DNA of 64,000 nt from Phytohabitans rumicis (GTDB lineage: Bacteria; Actinomycetota; Actinomycetes; Mycobacteriales; Micromonosporaceae). The notes under the pieces are model-generated. The model had not been told where the DNA came from. It did not search any database and saw only the letters and a list, made by a program, of their open reading frames with translations. Every line of letters starts with the position of its first letter. Positions within the stretch are counted from its first letter, which is position 1. Both the position numbers and the translations under genes were made by a program. This document shows, one piece after another, positions 8,552-16,680 of the stretch. The stretch is from assembly GCF_011764445.1 (NCBI RefSeq), contig NZ_BLPG01000001.1, forward strand, positions 4,340,001 to 4,404,000. Direction: 5' to 3'.

Positions 8552-10385
8552 CCAGCGGGCCCGCGTTCGGGCGCCGGAGCTGCGCGGGCGCGGGTGGCTC
8601 AACACGGGCGGCCGCGACCTGCGGCTGGCCGACCTGCGCGGCAAGATCGTGCTGCTCGACTTCTGGACGTTCTGCTGCATCAACTGCCTGCACGTCCTGG
8701 ACGAGCTACGGCCGCTGGAAGACAAGTACGGCGACGCGTTGGTCGTGATCGGCGTGCACTCGCCGAAGTTCGAGCACGAACGGGACGCCGCCGCGCTCGC
8801 CGACGCCGTCGAACGGTACGGCGTGGCGCACCCCGTACTCGATGATCCTGAGCTGGAGACCTGGCGGCAGTATGCGGCGAAGGCGTGGCCGACGCTGTCG
8901 GTGATCGACCCGGAGGGGTACGTCGTCGCGTCGATGGCCGGCGAAGGCCACGCCGAAGGGCTGAGTCGGCTCCTGGACGAGCTGATCGCCACGCACGAGG
9001 CGAAGGGCACCCTGCACCGGGGCGACGGGCCGTACGTGCCACCCGCCGACGCCGCGACCACGCTGCGCTTCCCGGGTAAGGGGGTCCGGCTGGCGAGCGG
9101 CAGCCTGCTGGTGTCCGATTCCGCGCGGCACTCGCTGGTGGAGTTGGCGCCCGATGCCGAGACCGTCGTACGGCGGATCGGGTCGGGGACGCGGGGCCGG
9201 GCCGACGGCGCGCCCGAGGTGGCCGGCTTCTCCGAGCCGCAGGGCCTCTCCCTGCTGCCGCCACGCGAGGCCGAGATCGCCGGGTACGACCTGGTCGTCG
9301 CCGACACGGTCAACCACCTGCTGCGCGGCGTACGGCTGGACACCGGCGAGGTCACCACCGTCGCCGGCACCGGACGGCCGTGGCGGTCCACCGTGGACGA
9401 GCACGCGCACGACGCGCTGGCCGCCGACCTGTCCTCTCCCTGGGACCTCGCCTGGTACGACGGCCGCGTGATCGTCGCGATGGCCGGCATCCACCAGCTG
9501 TGGTGGTTCGACCCGGTCAAGCGGACCACCGGCGTGTACGCGGGCACCACCGTCGAGGCCCTGCGCGACGGTCCGCTGCCCGACGTGTGGATGGCCCAGC
9601 CGTCCGGCCTGTCCGTCTCGGCGGACGGTGCCCGGCTGTGGGTGGCGGACAGCGAGGCCTCGGCCCTCCGGTACGTCGAAAGCGACGCCCTGCACACCGC
9701 AGTGGGCCAGGGACTCTTCGACTTCGGCCACGTCGACGGGCCGGCGGACCGGGCGCTGCTGCAGCACCCGCTCGGGGTCTGCGCCCTGCCCGACGGCTCG
9801 GTGCTGGTGGCCGACACCTACAACGGCGCGGTACGCAGGTACGACCCGCACTCCGGGATGGTGTCCACCGTGGCCGGCGACCTGGCCGAGCCGAGCGACG
9901 TGGTGCTCACCGCGGACGGTGGCGTCGTGGTGGTGGAGTCGGCGGCGCATCGGCTCACCCGGCTCGCACCGGGCGCGCTGTCCGCCGCGGGCGCCGTGAC
10001 CGTGGCCGGCGAGCGGCACCGTACCGAGCGGCCGCCAACCGACCTGGCACCCGGCGAGGTGACCCTCGACGTCGTCTTCACCCCGGCACCCGGCCAGAAG
10101 CTCGACGAGTCATTCGGCCCGTCCACCCGGCTGGAGGTGTCCGCGTCCCCGCCCGAGCTGCTCCTGGACGGCGCCGGCGTGACCACCGACCTGTCCCGCC
10201 GGCTGGTGCTCAACGCGGAGGTGCCGGCCGGGGTGCTGCAGGTGGTCGCCCAGGCAGCGACCTGCGACGCCGAGGCCGAGCACGCCGCCTGCCACCTCAC
10301 CCGCCAGGACTGGGGCGTCCCCATCCACGTCACCCCAGCCGGCACCACCCGCCTCCCGCTCATCCTCCGCGGGCTAGACGCCTGA
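8544..10385 (+). CDS. NHL-repeat protein with N-terminal thioredoxin-like domain
   Basis: This 613-residue protein starts with a TlpA/AhpC-like thioredoxin fold (LADLRGKIVLLDFWTFCCIN, with C-C-I-N-C in the redox position; VIGVHSPKFEHE). An NHL beta-propeller follows, with repeated SLLVSDSARHSLVEL, VVADTVNHLLRGV and VLVADTYNGAVRRYD segments and a C-terminal beta-rich domain. No signal peptide is seen. The GTG at 8544 overlaps the previous stop. Family members are widespread in bacteria with poorly defined redox roles. The CCINC motif is the usual family form and not degenerate. Confidence 0.85.
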   Translation: MADQRARVRAPELRGRGWLNTGGRDLRLADLRGKIVLLDFWTFCCINCLHVLDELRPLEDKYGDALVVIGVHSPKFEHERDAAALADAVERYGVAHPVLDDPELETWRQYAAKAWPTLSVIDPEGYVVASMAGEGHAEGLSRLLDELIATHEAKGTLHRGDGPYVPPADAATTLRFPGKGVRLASGSLLVSDSARHSLVELAPDAETVVRRIGSGTRGRADGAPEVAGFSEPQGLSLLPPREAEIAGYDLVVADTVNHLLRGVRLDTGEVTTVAGTGRPWRSTVDEHAHDALAADLSSPWDLAWYDGRVIVAMAGIHQLWWFDPVKRTTGVYAGTTVEALRDGPLPDVWMAQPSGLSVSADGARLWVADSEASALRYVESDALHTAVGQGLFDFGHVDGPADRALLQHPLGVCALPDGSVLVADTYNGAVRRYDPHSGMVSTVAGDLAEPSDVVLTADGGVVVVESAAHRLTRLAPGALSAAGAVTVAGERHRTERPPTDLAPGEVTLDVVFTPAPGQKLDESFGPSTRLEVSASPPELLLDGAGVTTDLSRRLVLNAEVPAGVLQVVAQAATCDAEAEHAACHLTRQDWGVPIHVTPAGTTRLPLILRGLDA

Positions 10386-10460
10386 GGCGTCTAGACGCCT
10401 GAGGCGTTAGGAGGGGACCCCTCCTATGCAAAAGGCGTTAACAGGGTGCCCTTCCTTTCA
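10374..10460. repeat. 17-bp tandem duplication plus palindromic repeat family D copy 1
   Basis: CTAGACGCCTGAGGCGT occurs twice in tandem (10374-10390, 10391-10407). The first copy contains the NHL gene's stop. AGGAGGGGACCCCTCCT then begins a family D element, which continues ATGCAAAAGGCGTTA to GCCCTTCCT, like the copy at 31099. The element's right end enters the 3' end of pxpA. It probably terminates both convergent genes. Confidence 0.65.
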
Positions 10461-11173
10461 AGCGCCGCGCGCACCCCGCGAGCCAGCTCCACGGCGCCCG
10501 GGGTGTCGCCGTGTACGCAGATCGACTCCACGGGGAGCCGTACGACGGTGCCGTCCACCGCGACCACCGTGCCGTCCACCGCCATCCGCACGACCCGCTC
10601 GGCCACCTCGTCCGGCGACTTCACCAGGGCGCCGGGCGACGAGCGCGGCACCAGCAGCCCGCTCGCCTGGTAACCGCGGTCGGCGAAGCCCTCCCCGACG
10701 GTGCGCAGCCCGGCACCCGTGGCCAGTTGGGCCAGCACCGAACCGGGCAGGCAGAGCACCGGCAGCGTCCGGTCGTAGTCGACCACCGCGGCCACCACGG
10801 CCGCCGCCTGTGCCTCGTCGACCGCCGCCGTGTTGTAGAGGGCGCCGTGCGGCTTGACGTACCGCACCCGGGTGCCGGCGACGCGGCAGAAGGCGTCCAG
10901 CGCCCCGATCTGGTAGATCACGTCGTCGCGCAGGTCGTCGAAGGCGTACTCGATCCGCCGCCGCCCGAAGCCGGCCAGGTCGCGGTAGCCCACCTGCGCG
11001 CCCACCGCCACACCACGCGAAGCGGCGGACGCGCACACCCGTCGCATGGTCACCGGGTCGCCGGCGTGGAAGCCGCATGCGACGTTCGCCGAGGTCACCA
11101 CCGTGAGGAGGGCGTCGTCGTCGCCGAGCCGCCAGGCGCCGAATCCCTCGCCCAGATCAGCGTTCAGATCCAT
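10424..11173 (-). CDS. pxpA: 5-oxoprolinase subunit A (LamB/YcsF family)
   Basis: This 249-residue LamB/YcsF protein begins MDLNADLGEGFGAW and carries SANVACGFHAGDP, YRDLAGFGRR, VKPHGALYN and FADRGYQASGLLVPRS, all typical of PxpA. With PxpB and PxpC it hydrolyses 5-oxoproline to glutamate using ATP in the cytoplasm. It is the last gene of pxpB-pxpC-pxpA and its start overlaps the end of pxpC by 17 bases. The frame is intact. Confidence 0.93.
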   Translation of the reverse strand: MDLNADLGEGFGAWRLGDDDALLTVVTSANVACGFHAGDPVTMRRVCASAASRGVAVGAQVGYRDLAGFGRRRIEYAFDDLRDDVIYQIGALDAFCRVAGTRVRYVKPHGALYNTAAVDEAQAAAVVAAVVDYDRTLPVLCLPGSVLAQLATGAGLRTVGEGFADRGYQASGLLVPRSSPGALVKSPDEVAERVVRMAVDGTVVAVDGTVVRLPVESICVHGDTPGAVELARGVRAALERKGTLLTPFA

Positions 11174-12013
11174 GGAACCTCACCGTAGTCCCGGGCGCCG
11201 CCTGCGCGAGGGGCGAAACGTCGTCGACCACCCCGATGACGGGGTAGCCGCCGGTCGTCGGATGGTCGGCGAGGAAGATCAATGGTTGGCCGTTCGCCGG
11301 CACCTGCACCGCGCCGAGCACCACGCCCTCGCTCGGCAGCTCCGCGGCCTGCACACCCGAAGCGCGGGGCAGGGCCGCGCCGGTCAGTCGCGCGCCGACC
11401 CGGTTGCTCACCGGACTCATCGTGTACGCGGTGCCGAGCAGCGCCTCGACCGCCTCCCGCGTGAACCAGCCGTCCCGGGGCCCCAGCCTGATCCAGAGGT
11501 GCAGCGCGGCCGGGGCGGCTCCCATGGCACGAAGTCCACCGTGGACGGCGTACCGGCCGAGCCAAGCGGCAGCCGGTCGCCGTCCCGCAGTTGGGCCGGC
11601 CCCAGCCCGGAGAGGGTGTCCGTGGACCGGCTGCCCAGCACCGGCTCCACCGCGATGCCACCGGCAACGGCCAGGTACGACCGCACGCCGTACAGCGCCC
11701 GGCCGACCGAGATGACCGCACCAGCCGGCACCGCGACGGGTACGCCGTACGCCGCGGGCCGTCCGTCCACGGAGAACGGCGCACAGGCCCCGGTCAGCGC
11801 CACCGTGCCCGCCGAGGACAGCCGAAGCGAACACCCGCCGGCCGTCACCTCCAACCCCGCCGCGTCCGTGGCGTTGCCGACGAGGCGGTTGGCCAGCCGC
11901 AGCGCGGACGCGTCGAGGGCGCCCGACCGGGGCACGCCCAGGTGCGCCCAGCCGGGGCGGCCCAGGTCCTGGACGGTGGTCAGCGGGCCGGCCCGGAGCA
12001 CGTCGACGGTCAT
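11157..12013 (-). CDS. pxpC: 5-oxoprolinase subunit C (KipA/biotin-dependent carboxyltransferase family), one frame break
   Basis: The N-terminal half reads LRAGPLTTVQDLGRPGWAHL and TGACAPFSVDGRPA. The C-terminal half reads HLWIRLGPRDGWFT, YTMSPVSNRVGARLTG and LADHPTTGGYPVIGVV. The two halves lie in different frames, joined near 11520 where TGGGAGCCGCCCC appears one base short. The combined length of about 285 residues suits the family. The ATG overlaps the pxpB stop (ATGA). Together with PxpB it forms the KipIA-like complex acting with PxpA. The break is likely a sequencing error because both sides stay highly conserved. Confidence 0.88.
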
Positions 12014-12617
12014 GCGGGCACCAGCCGTACCCGGGTGCCGGGCGCGAGCAGGGCCGGCGGGTCCCGCCGTACGTCGAAGAGCACCGCGTCGGTCCGGCCG
12101 ACCAGCCGCCAGCCGCCGGGTGACGCGGTCGGATAGATGCCGGCGTACTCCCCGGCGAGCCCCACCGACCCGGCGGGCACCCTCGGGCGCGGGCTCGCCA
12201 GGCGCGGCACCGCCCAGGACGCCGGCAGCCCGGCCAGGTACGCGAACCCGGGCGCGAAGCCGCAGAACGCCACCCGCAACTCGGTCCCGGCGAGGCGCTC
12301 CACCGCCTCGGCGACGGGCACCCCCAGTGCGCGGCGACGTCGACCAGGTCGCTTCCGTCGTACCAGACCGGGATCGTCACGAGCTCGCCGGAGACGGTGC
12401 CGGCGGGCGGCGGCGGTGCCCAGCCGGCCAGGAGCCGGTCCGTGGTTTCCGGGTCGACGCCGTCGAGCAGGACGGTCCGGGCGCCGGGGATGATCTCGAC
12501 GGCCGCAAGTTCGCCCTGGTCGCGGCGGCGCCACAGCTCGGCCCGCCACGCTTCGACCTCGGCACCGCCGGCGCACTCGATGAGGAGGGCCGCGGCGCCT
12601 ACCCGGCGTGTCCGCAT
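12010..12617 (-). CDS. pxpB: 5-oxoprolinase subunit B (KipI family), one frame break
   Basis: The N-terminal part (VGAAALLIECAGGAEVEAWR, ARTVLLDGVDPETTDRLLAG) and the C-terminal part (LGVPVAEAVERL, VAFCGFAPGFAYLAGLP, SVGLAGEYAGIYPTASPGGW) together make a standard PxpB/KipI. They are in different frames, with one base apparently missing at GCACTGGGGGTGCC near 12330. The start used is the ATG at 12617; a GTG at 12638 is possible but neither has a strong ribosome site. It is the first gene of the operon. Confidence 0.87.
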
Positions 12618-12646
12618 GGCAGCTATGGTGCCCGACACCCGCTATC

Positions 12647-12677
12647 TACTTGCAAGTAACCTACGGTGCCGTAACCT
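12647..12677 (+). promoter_or_regulatory. Promoter of trhA with overlapping 12-bp palindrome, leaderless
   Basis: The -35 TTGCAA (12650-12655), a 16-bp spacer and the -10 TAACCT (12672-12677) place the start of transcription at or next to the GTG at 12685. The perfect palindrome TACTTGCAAGTA (12647-12658) covers the -35, suggesting repression by a small dimeric regulator. Confidence 0.5.
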
Positions 12678-12684
12678 AGATGAT

Positions 12685-13362
12685 GTGACGACTGAGGCCC
12701 CAACCCGTCTGAGACCCATCGACATCGGCAAGCCGCGGATGCGCGGCTGGCTTCACGCGTACGCCTTCTTCGTCGCCGCCGTGTGCGGCGTCGTTCTCTG
12801 CTCGCTGGCCGCGACCCGTCCCGGCGCCGGCCCGATCGTGAGCTGCGTGATCTACAGCCTCACCGTGTGCGGGCTCTTCGGTACCAGCGCGCTCTACCAC
12901 CGGCGCGTGTGGTCACCGCAGGGCTACGCGGTGATGAAGCGCCTCGACCACTCCATGATCTTCATCTTCATCGCCGGCACGTACACGCCGTTCTGCGTAC
13001 TCCTGCTGCCGACGCGGCTCGCGACCATACTGCTGGCGATCGTGTGGATCGGCGCCGTAGGCGGCGTGGCGCTGAAGCTGATCTGGCCGCACGCGCCCCG
13101 CTGGGCCTCGGCGCCGCTCTACATCGGGCTGGGCTGGGTGGCGGTCGCCGTGCTGCCGGACATCGGCCGGCACGGCGGCGCGGCCGCGCTCACGCTGCTG
13201 GTCGCCGGCGGTTTGGCGTACACGGTCGGTGCGATCTTCTACGCCCTGCGCCGGCCCAACCCGTGGCCGACCGTCTTCGGGCACCACGAGTTCTTCCACG
13301 CGTGCACGCTCGTCGCCGCGATATGCCACCACATCGCCATCTACTTCGCGATCTACTCGTAG
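12685..13362 (+). CDS. trhA: TrhA/hemolysin III family membrane protein
   Basis: This 225-residue seven-helix membrane protein belongs to the PAQR-related hemolysin III family. The signature residues are SALYHRRVW, LDHSMIFIFIAGTYTPFC and the C-terminal GHHEFFHACTLVAAICHH, which supply metal-binding Ser, Asp and His. Bacterial members affect membrane fluidity or ion handling; haemolysis is not established here. The GTG start sits directly after a promoter-like sequence, so the mRNA is probably leaderless. The gene ends 10 bases inside the convergent DUF6458 gene. Confidence 0.87.
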   Translation: MTTEAPTRLRPIDIGKPRMRGWLHAYAFFVAAVCGVVLCSLAATRPGAGPIVSCVIYSLTVCGLFGTSALYHRRVWSPQGYAVMKRLDHSMIFIFIAGTYTPFCVLLLPTRLATILLAIVWIGAVGGVALKLIWPHAPRWASAPLYIGLGWVAVAVLPDIGRHGGAAALTLLVAGGLAYTVGAIFYALRRPNPWPTVFGHHEFFHACTLVAAICHHIAIYFAIYS

Positions 13363-13613
13363 AGGCGGCCGGCCTCCCGGCGCTCCTCGACGACCCGCTC
13401 ACGCTGGGTCTGGACCGGGACCACGCGCTCGGGCGTGACGATCGTGCGGCGGCGGCTCTGCCAGAACCACAGCGTGAGCAGCAGCCCGGCCAGACCAGCG
13501 ATCATCAGCACCCAGCCGACGACGTTGATGTCCAGCCAACCCAGGTCGAAGTCCACGGCGAACGTGAAGATCGCACCCAAGGCGATCAGGAAAATGCTTC
13601 CACCGATACCCAT
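13353..13613 (-). CDS. DUF6458 small membrane protein
   Basis: This 86-residue protein has the family's MGIGGSIFLIALGAIFTFAV start, a WLDINVVGWVLMIAGLAGLL second segment and WFWQSRRR before a charged tail. Two membrane helices with a cytoplasmic Arg-rich tail are predicted. The function is unknown. A second copy of the same family lies at 14368-14646 on the other side of sixA. The 3' ends of this gene and trhA overlap by 10 bases. Confidence 0.85.
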   Translation of the reverse strand: MGIGGSIFLIALGAIFTFAVDFDLGWLDINVVGWVLMIAGLAGLLLTLWFWQSRRRTIVTPERVVPVQTQRERVVEERREAGRLYE

Positions 13614-13664
13614 AACACGTGCTTACCCACGTGTTTCGTTCCCCAATCAGGCAAGCTGTAACGC

Positions 13665-14162
13665 ATGACGGAACGCACCCTCGTGCTGTTGCGCCATGCC
13701 AAGGCCGAACGGCCCGCCGGCATCGCCGACATCGACCGGCCACTCACGGCCCGTGGCCACGCCGACGCCGCCGCGGCCGGCGCCTGGCTCCATCGCCACG
13801 AGATCGCCCCTGACAGCGTCATCTGCTCGCCGTCCAAGCGCACCCGCCAGACCTGGCACGGGGTCGCCCTGGCGCTCGGCGGCTCCGGGCCCGCCGTCAG
13901 TTACGAGCCCGGCGTGTACGACGGCGGCGGGCGCGATCTTCTCGAGCTCGTTCAAGGCGTGCCGGACTCGGTGCGGACCGTGCTCCTGATCGGGCACAAC
14001 CCGAGCGTCTCGGACCTGTCGGCGCTGCTCGACCCGGGCACGAGCCTGGACTCGGACGGGCTGCGCACGAGCGGGATCGCGGTGCACCGGTTCGCGGGCT
14101 CGTGGTCCTCCTGCAAGCCGGGAACCGCGGCCATGGACAGCACCCACACCGCCCGCGGTTAG
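13665..14162 (+). CDS. sixA: SixA-like phosphohistidine phosphatase
   Basis: This 165-residue histidine phosphatase-fold protein has the LRHAKAE catalytic motif (RHA near residues 10-12), DRPLTARGHADA, CSPSKRTRQTW and the second catalytic histidine in VLLIGHNPSVSDL. SixA enzymes remove phosphate from phosphohistidine on PTS or HPt proteins. It stands alone between two DUF6458 genes, which points to a conserved but unexplained neighbourhood. Confidence 0.85.
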   Translation: MTERTLVLLRHAKAERPAGIADIDRPLTARGHADAAAAGAWLHRHEIAPDSVICSPSKRTRQTWHGVALALGGSGPAVSYEPGVYDGGGRDLLELVQGVPDSVRTVLLIGHNPSVSDLSALLDPGTSLDSDGLRTSGIAVHRFAGSWSSCKPGTAAMDSTHTARG

Positions 14163-14227
14163 CCCGCTCCTCGCCCCGCTCCTCGCCCCGCCGCGGCCGA
14201 CGCCGCGCCGATCGCGGCCGCCGCCGT

Positions 14228-14324
14228 CGATCAAGGACTTCGCCGTCGATCAAGGGCATATGGCCGTGGTTCGATCTCCATTCCACGGCCATATGCCCTT
14301 GATCGGCGTGGTTTTCCTTGATCG
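14228..14324. repeat. Palindromic intergenic repeat, family A copy 1
   Basis: Perfect 22-bp arms, GATCAAGGGCATATGGCCGT plus GG (14248-14269) and the complement (14283-14304), flank a 13-base loop. An outer imperfect pair (CGATCAAGGA / TCCTTGATCG) encloses them. Related copies lie at 51889-51960 and 52431-52514. It fills the gap between sixA and the second DUF6458 gene. Confidence 0.75.
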
Positions 14325-14367
14325 GCGCAGAGGCGGGCCGCGTGGACGCGGGGCGGAGCGGGAGTGA

Positions 14368-14646
14368 TCAGCTCATCGGGGGTGGGGGCGGCGGTGCGTC
14401 GGGCGGGAACGGCGGCTGCGGCGCCCCGCCGGGCGGGTGCGACAGCCGGGTCTCCTCCAGGAAGTTGTCGCTCATGCGGCGCCGCCGGTCCTGCCAGTAC
14501 CAGACGGTGACCAGCAGGATCGCGCCGCCGGACAGGATGAGCACCACGCCCACCGCGTCCAGGTCGACCCACCACGGATCGACCCGGATGGCGAACGTCA
14601 GCATGGCGCCGGCCGCGATCAGGAAGATCCCGCCGCCGATGCCCAT
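14368..14646 (-). CDS. DUF6458 small membrane protein, second copy
   Basis: This 92-residue paralogue of the protein at 13353-13613 opens MGIGGGIFLIAAGAMLTFAI. It continues WWVDLDAVGVVLILSGGAIL and WYWQDRRRR, then diverges into a Pro-rich tail. It is probably a two-helix membrane protein of unknown role. The tail difference suggests the copies are not interchangeable. A strong hairpin separates it from the upstream fadE. Confidence 0.83.
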   Translation of the reverse strand: MGIGGGIFLIAAGAMLTFAIRVDPWWVDLDAVGVVLILSGGAILLVTVWYWQDRRRRMSDNFLEETRLSHPPGGAPQPPFPPDAPPPPPPMS

Positions 14647-14658
14647 CTGTCCATTACA

Positions 14659-14701
14659 TCGCGAGGCGGCGGTCTCTCGATGGGATTCCGCCGCCTCGCG
14701 A
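14659..14701 (-). terminator. Strong hairpin downstream of fadE
   Basis: A perfect 14-bp stem, TCGCGAGGCGGCGG with CCGCCGCCTCGCGA (14688-14701), surrounds a 15-base loop just past the fadE stop. No T-run follows on the minus strand, so it may work as an intrinsic terminator without a T-tail or as an mRNA 3' stabiliser. Confidence 0.6.
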
Positions 14702-14709
14702 GCCTCTGT

Positions 14710-16566
14710 TTAGAACGCTTCCTCCGCCAGGTCCATCAGGTCCAGATCGGTGGACTCGATGATCCTGCGGTCGGAGCCGATGCGCGGCAACACCTCGTGG
14801 GCGAAGAACCGAGCCGCGGCGACCTTTCCCTCGTAGAAGGACTTGTCAGCGGCCGAGGTCTCAGCGGCCAGGGCGCGCAGCGCCACGTCGGCCTGGCGCT
14901 GCAGCAGCCACGCGACCACGAGGTCGCCGAGGGCGAGCAGCAGCCGGCGCGAGTTCAGGCCGATCTTGTAGAGCGCCCGGGGCTCGTCGCCCCCGGCCTC
15001 GCCGAGCCATCCGGTCAGGATGCCGAGGATGTTCTGCACCTCGGCCAGGGCCTTGCCCAGCGCCAGCCGCTCCTCCTTGAGCTGGCCGTTGCCGGTCTCC
15101 GCCTCCAGGAACTGCTGGATCTCGCCGGCGACCGTCATCAGCGCCTTGCCGCCGTCCTTGACCACCTTGCGGAAGAACAGGTCCAGGCTCTGGATCGCGG
15201 TCGTGCCCTCGTACAGGGTGTCGATCTTCGAGTCGCGGACGTACTGCTCCAGCGGGTAGTCCTGCAAATAGCCGGAGCCGCCGAAGGTCTGCAGCGCCTC
15301 GTGGCCAAGCAGCTCGTACGCCCGCTCGGAGCCGACGCCCTTGACCAGCGGAAGGAGCAGGTCGTTGACCCGCTTGGCGATCTTCGCGGTCTTCTCGTCG
15401 CCGGCCGCCTCGGCGATGTTGATGCGGTCCTGCCAGGTGGCCGTGTAGCAGACCAGCGCGCGCAGGCCCTCGGCGTACGCCTTCTGCAGCATCAGCGACC
15501 GGCGCACGTCCGGGTGGTGCGTGATGGTGACCCGGGGCGCGGCCTTGTCGGTCATCTGGAGCAGGTCGGCGCCCTGGACGCGGTTCTTGGCGTACTCGAG
15601 GGCGTTGCGGTAGCCGGTGGAGAGCGTGGAGATCGCCTTGGTGCCAACCATCATCCGGGCGTACTCGATGATCAGGAACATCTGCCGGATGCCCTCGTGC
15701 ACGTCGCCCATGAGCCAGCCCTTGGCTGGCACGCCGTGCTCGCCGAACGTCAGTTCGCACGTCGTGGACACCTTCAGGCCCATCTTGTGCTCGACGTTGG
15801 TGGCGAAGACGCCGTTGCGCTCGCCCAGCTCACCGGTCGCGGGGTCGAAGTGGAACTTCGGCACGATGAAGAGCGACAGGCCCTTCGTGCCGGGGCCGCC
15901 GACCCCCTCGACGCCGACCGGGCGGGCCAGCACGTAGTGGATGATGTTGTCCGAGAGGTCGTGCTCGCCGCTCGTGATGAACCGCTTGACGCCCTCGATG
16001 TGGAAGGTGCCGTCCGGCTGCGGGATGGCCCGGGTGCGACCGGCGCCCACGTCCGAGCCGGCGTCCGGCTCGGTGAGCACCATGGTCGAGGCCCACTGCT
16101 TCTCGACGAAGAGCTTGGCCCACTCCTTCTGCTCGGGCGTGCCCTCGCGGTGCAGCGTGGTCGCGAACGAGGGGCCGGAGGCGTACATCCAGACCGGCGC
16201 GTTCGCGCCGAGCACCAGGTCGGCGAGGGTCCACCAGAGGGCCCGCGGAGCGTTCGTGCCGCCCAGGACCTCGGGCAGGTCCAGCCGCCAGAACTCGGCC
16301 GCCATGAACGCGTCGTAGGACTTGCGGAACGCGTCGGGCATCGTCACGGAGTGGGTGGCCGGGTCGAACACCGGGGGCGTGCGGTCGCCGTCCACGAAGC
16401 TGGCGGCGAGATCCTCACGCGCCAGCCGGTCCATCTCCGCCAGGATGCTGCGGGCCGTATCGACGTCCAGATCGGTGTACGGCTGCTGGCCGAACGCCCG
16501 GTCGGCGCCGAAGACCTCGAAGAGATTGAACTCGAGGTCCCGAAGGTTGCTCTTGTAGTGCGTCAT
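14710..16566 (-). CDS. Acyl-CoA dehydrogenase, long FadE type
   Basis: This 618-residue flavoprotein catalyses the first oxidation of beta-oxidation and passes electrons to ETF. The signature stretches are [33 protein letters not shown], the domain after [10 protein letters not shown], and [20 protein letters not shown] with the FAD-linked C-terminal helices. The extra C-terminal region and about 600-residue length match the mycobacterial FadE5-like class. Two TetR-type palindromes overlap its promoter. The same motif precedes the EtfD-like gene at 35111-37210, consistent with co-regulation of the electron route. Confidence 0.92.
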   Translation of the reverse strand: MTHYKSNLRDLEFNLFEVFGADRAFGQQPYTDLDVDTARSILAEMDRLAREDLAASFVDGDRTPPVFDPATHSVTMPDAFRKSYDAFMAAEFWRLDLPEVLGGTNAPRALWWTLADLVLGANAPVWMYASGPSFATTLHREGTPEQKEWAKLFVEKQWASTMVLTEPDAGSDVGAGRTRAIPQPDGTFHIEGVKRFITSGEHDLSDNIIHYVLARPVGVEGVGGPGTKGLSLFIVPKFHFDPATGELGERNGVFATNVEHKMGLKVSTTCELTFGEHGVPAKGWLMGDVHEGIRQMFLIIEYARMMVGTKAISTLSTGYRNALEYAKNRVQGADLLQMTDKAAPRVTITHHPDVRRSLMLQKAYAEGLRALVCYTATWQDRINIAEAAGDEKTAKIAKRVNDLLLPLVKGVGSERAYELLGHEALQTFGGSGYLQDYPLEQYVRDSKIDTLYEGTTAIQSLDLFFRKVVKDGGKALMTVAGEIQQFLEAETGNGQLKEERLALGKALAEVQNILGILTGWLGEAGGDEPRALYKIGLNSRRLLLALGDLVVAWLLQRQADVALRALAAETSAADKSFYEGKVAAARFFAHEVLPRIGSDRRIIESTDLDLMDLAEEAF

Positions 16567-16594
16567 GCTCGCTGGCCCCCGCTTCGGCAGGTTG

Positions 16595-16645
16595 TGTTAC
16601 CGATCAGTAACATCAATTGTATTACCCGCCAGTAAGCAGCGACAA
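16595..16645 (-). promoter_or_regulatory. fadE promoter with two TetR-type operators
   Basis: On the minus strand, TTGTCG (16640-16645), an 18-bp spacer and TACAAT (16616-16621) form a good sigma-70-like promoter. Palindrome TTACTGGCGGGTAA (16622-16635) fills the spacer. Palindrome TGTTAC-N6-GTAACA (16595-16612) lies just downstream of the start point. The centres are 25 bp apart. This arrangement fits repression by a TetR-family acyl-CoA sensor, which is inference. Confidence 0.65.
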
Positions 16646-16680
16646 GAAAAGGGTGTGAGTGACCGTCGCCACACCCCGGC

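Noticed and set aside
14437-16635. A 732-residue open frame on the plus strand opposite fadE
   Set aside because: It is the GC-rich antisense shadow of the acyl-CoA dehydrogenase, with no ribosome site and His/Val/Arg-biased composition.
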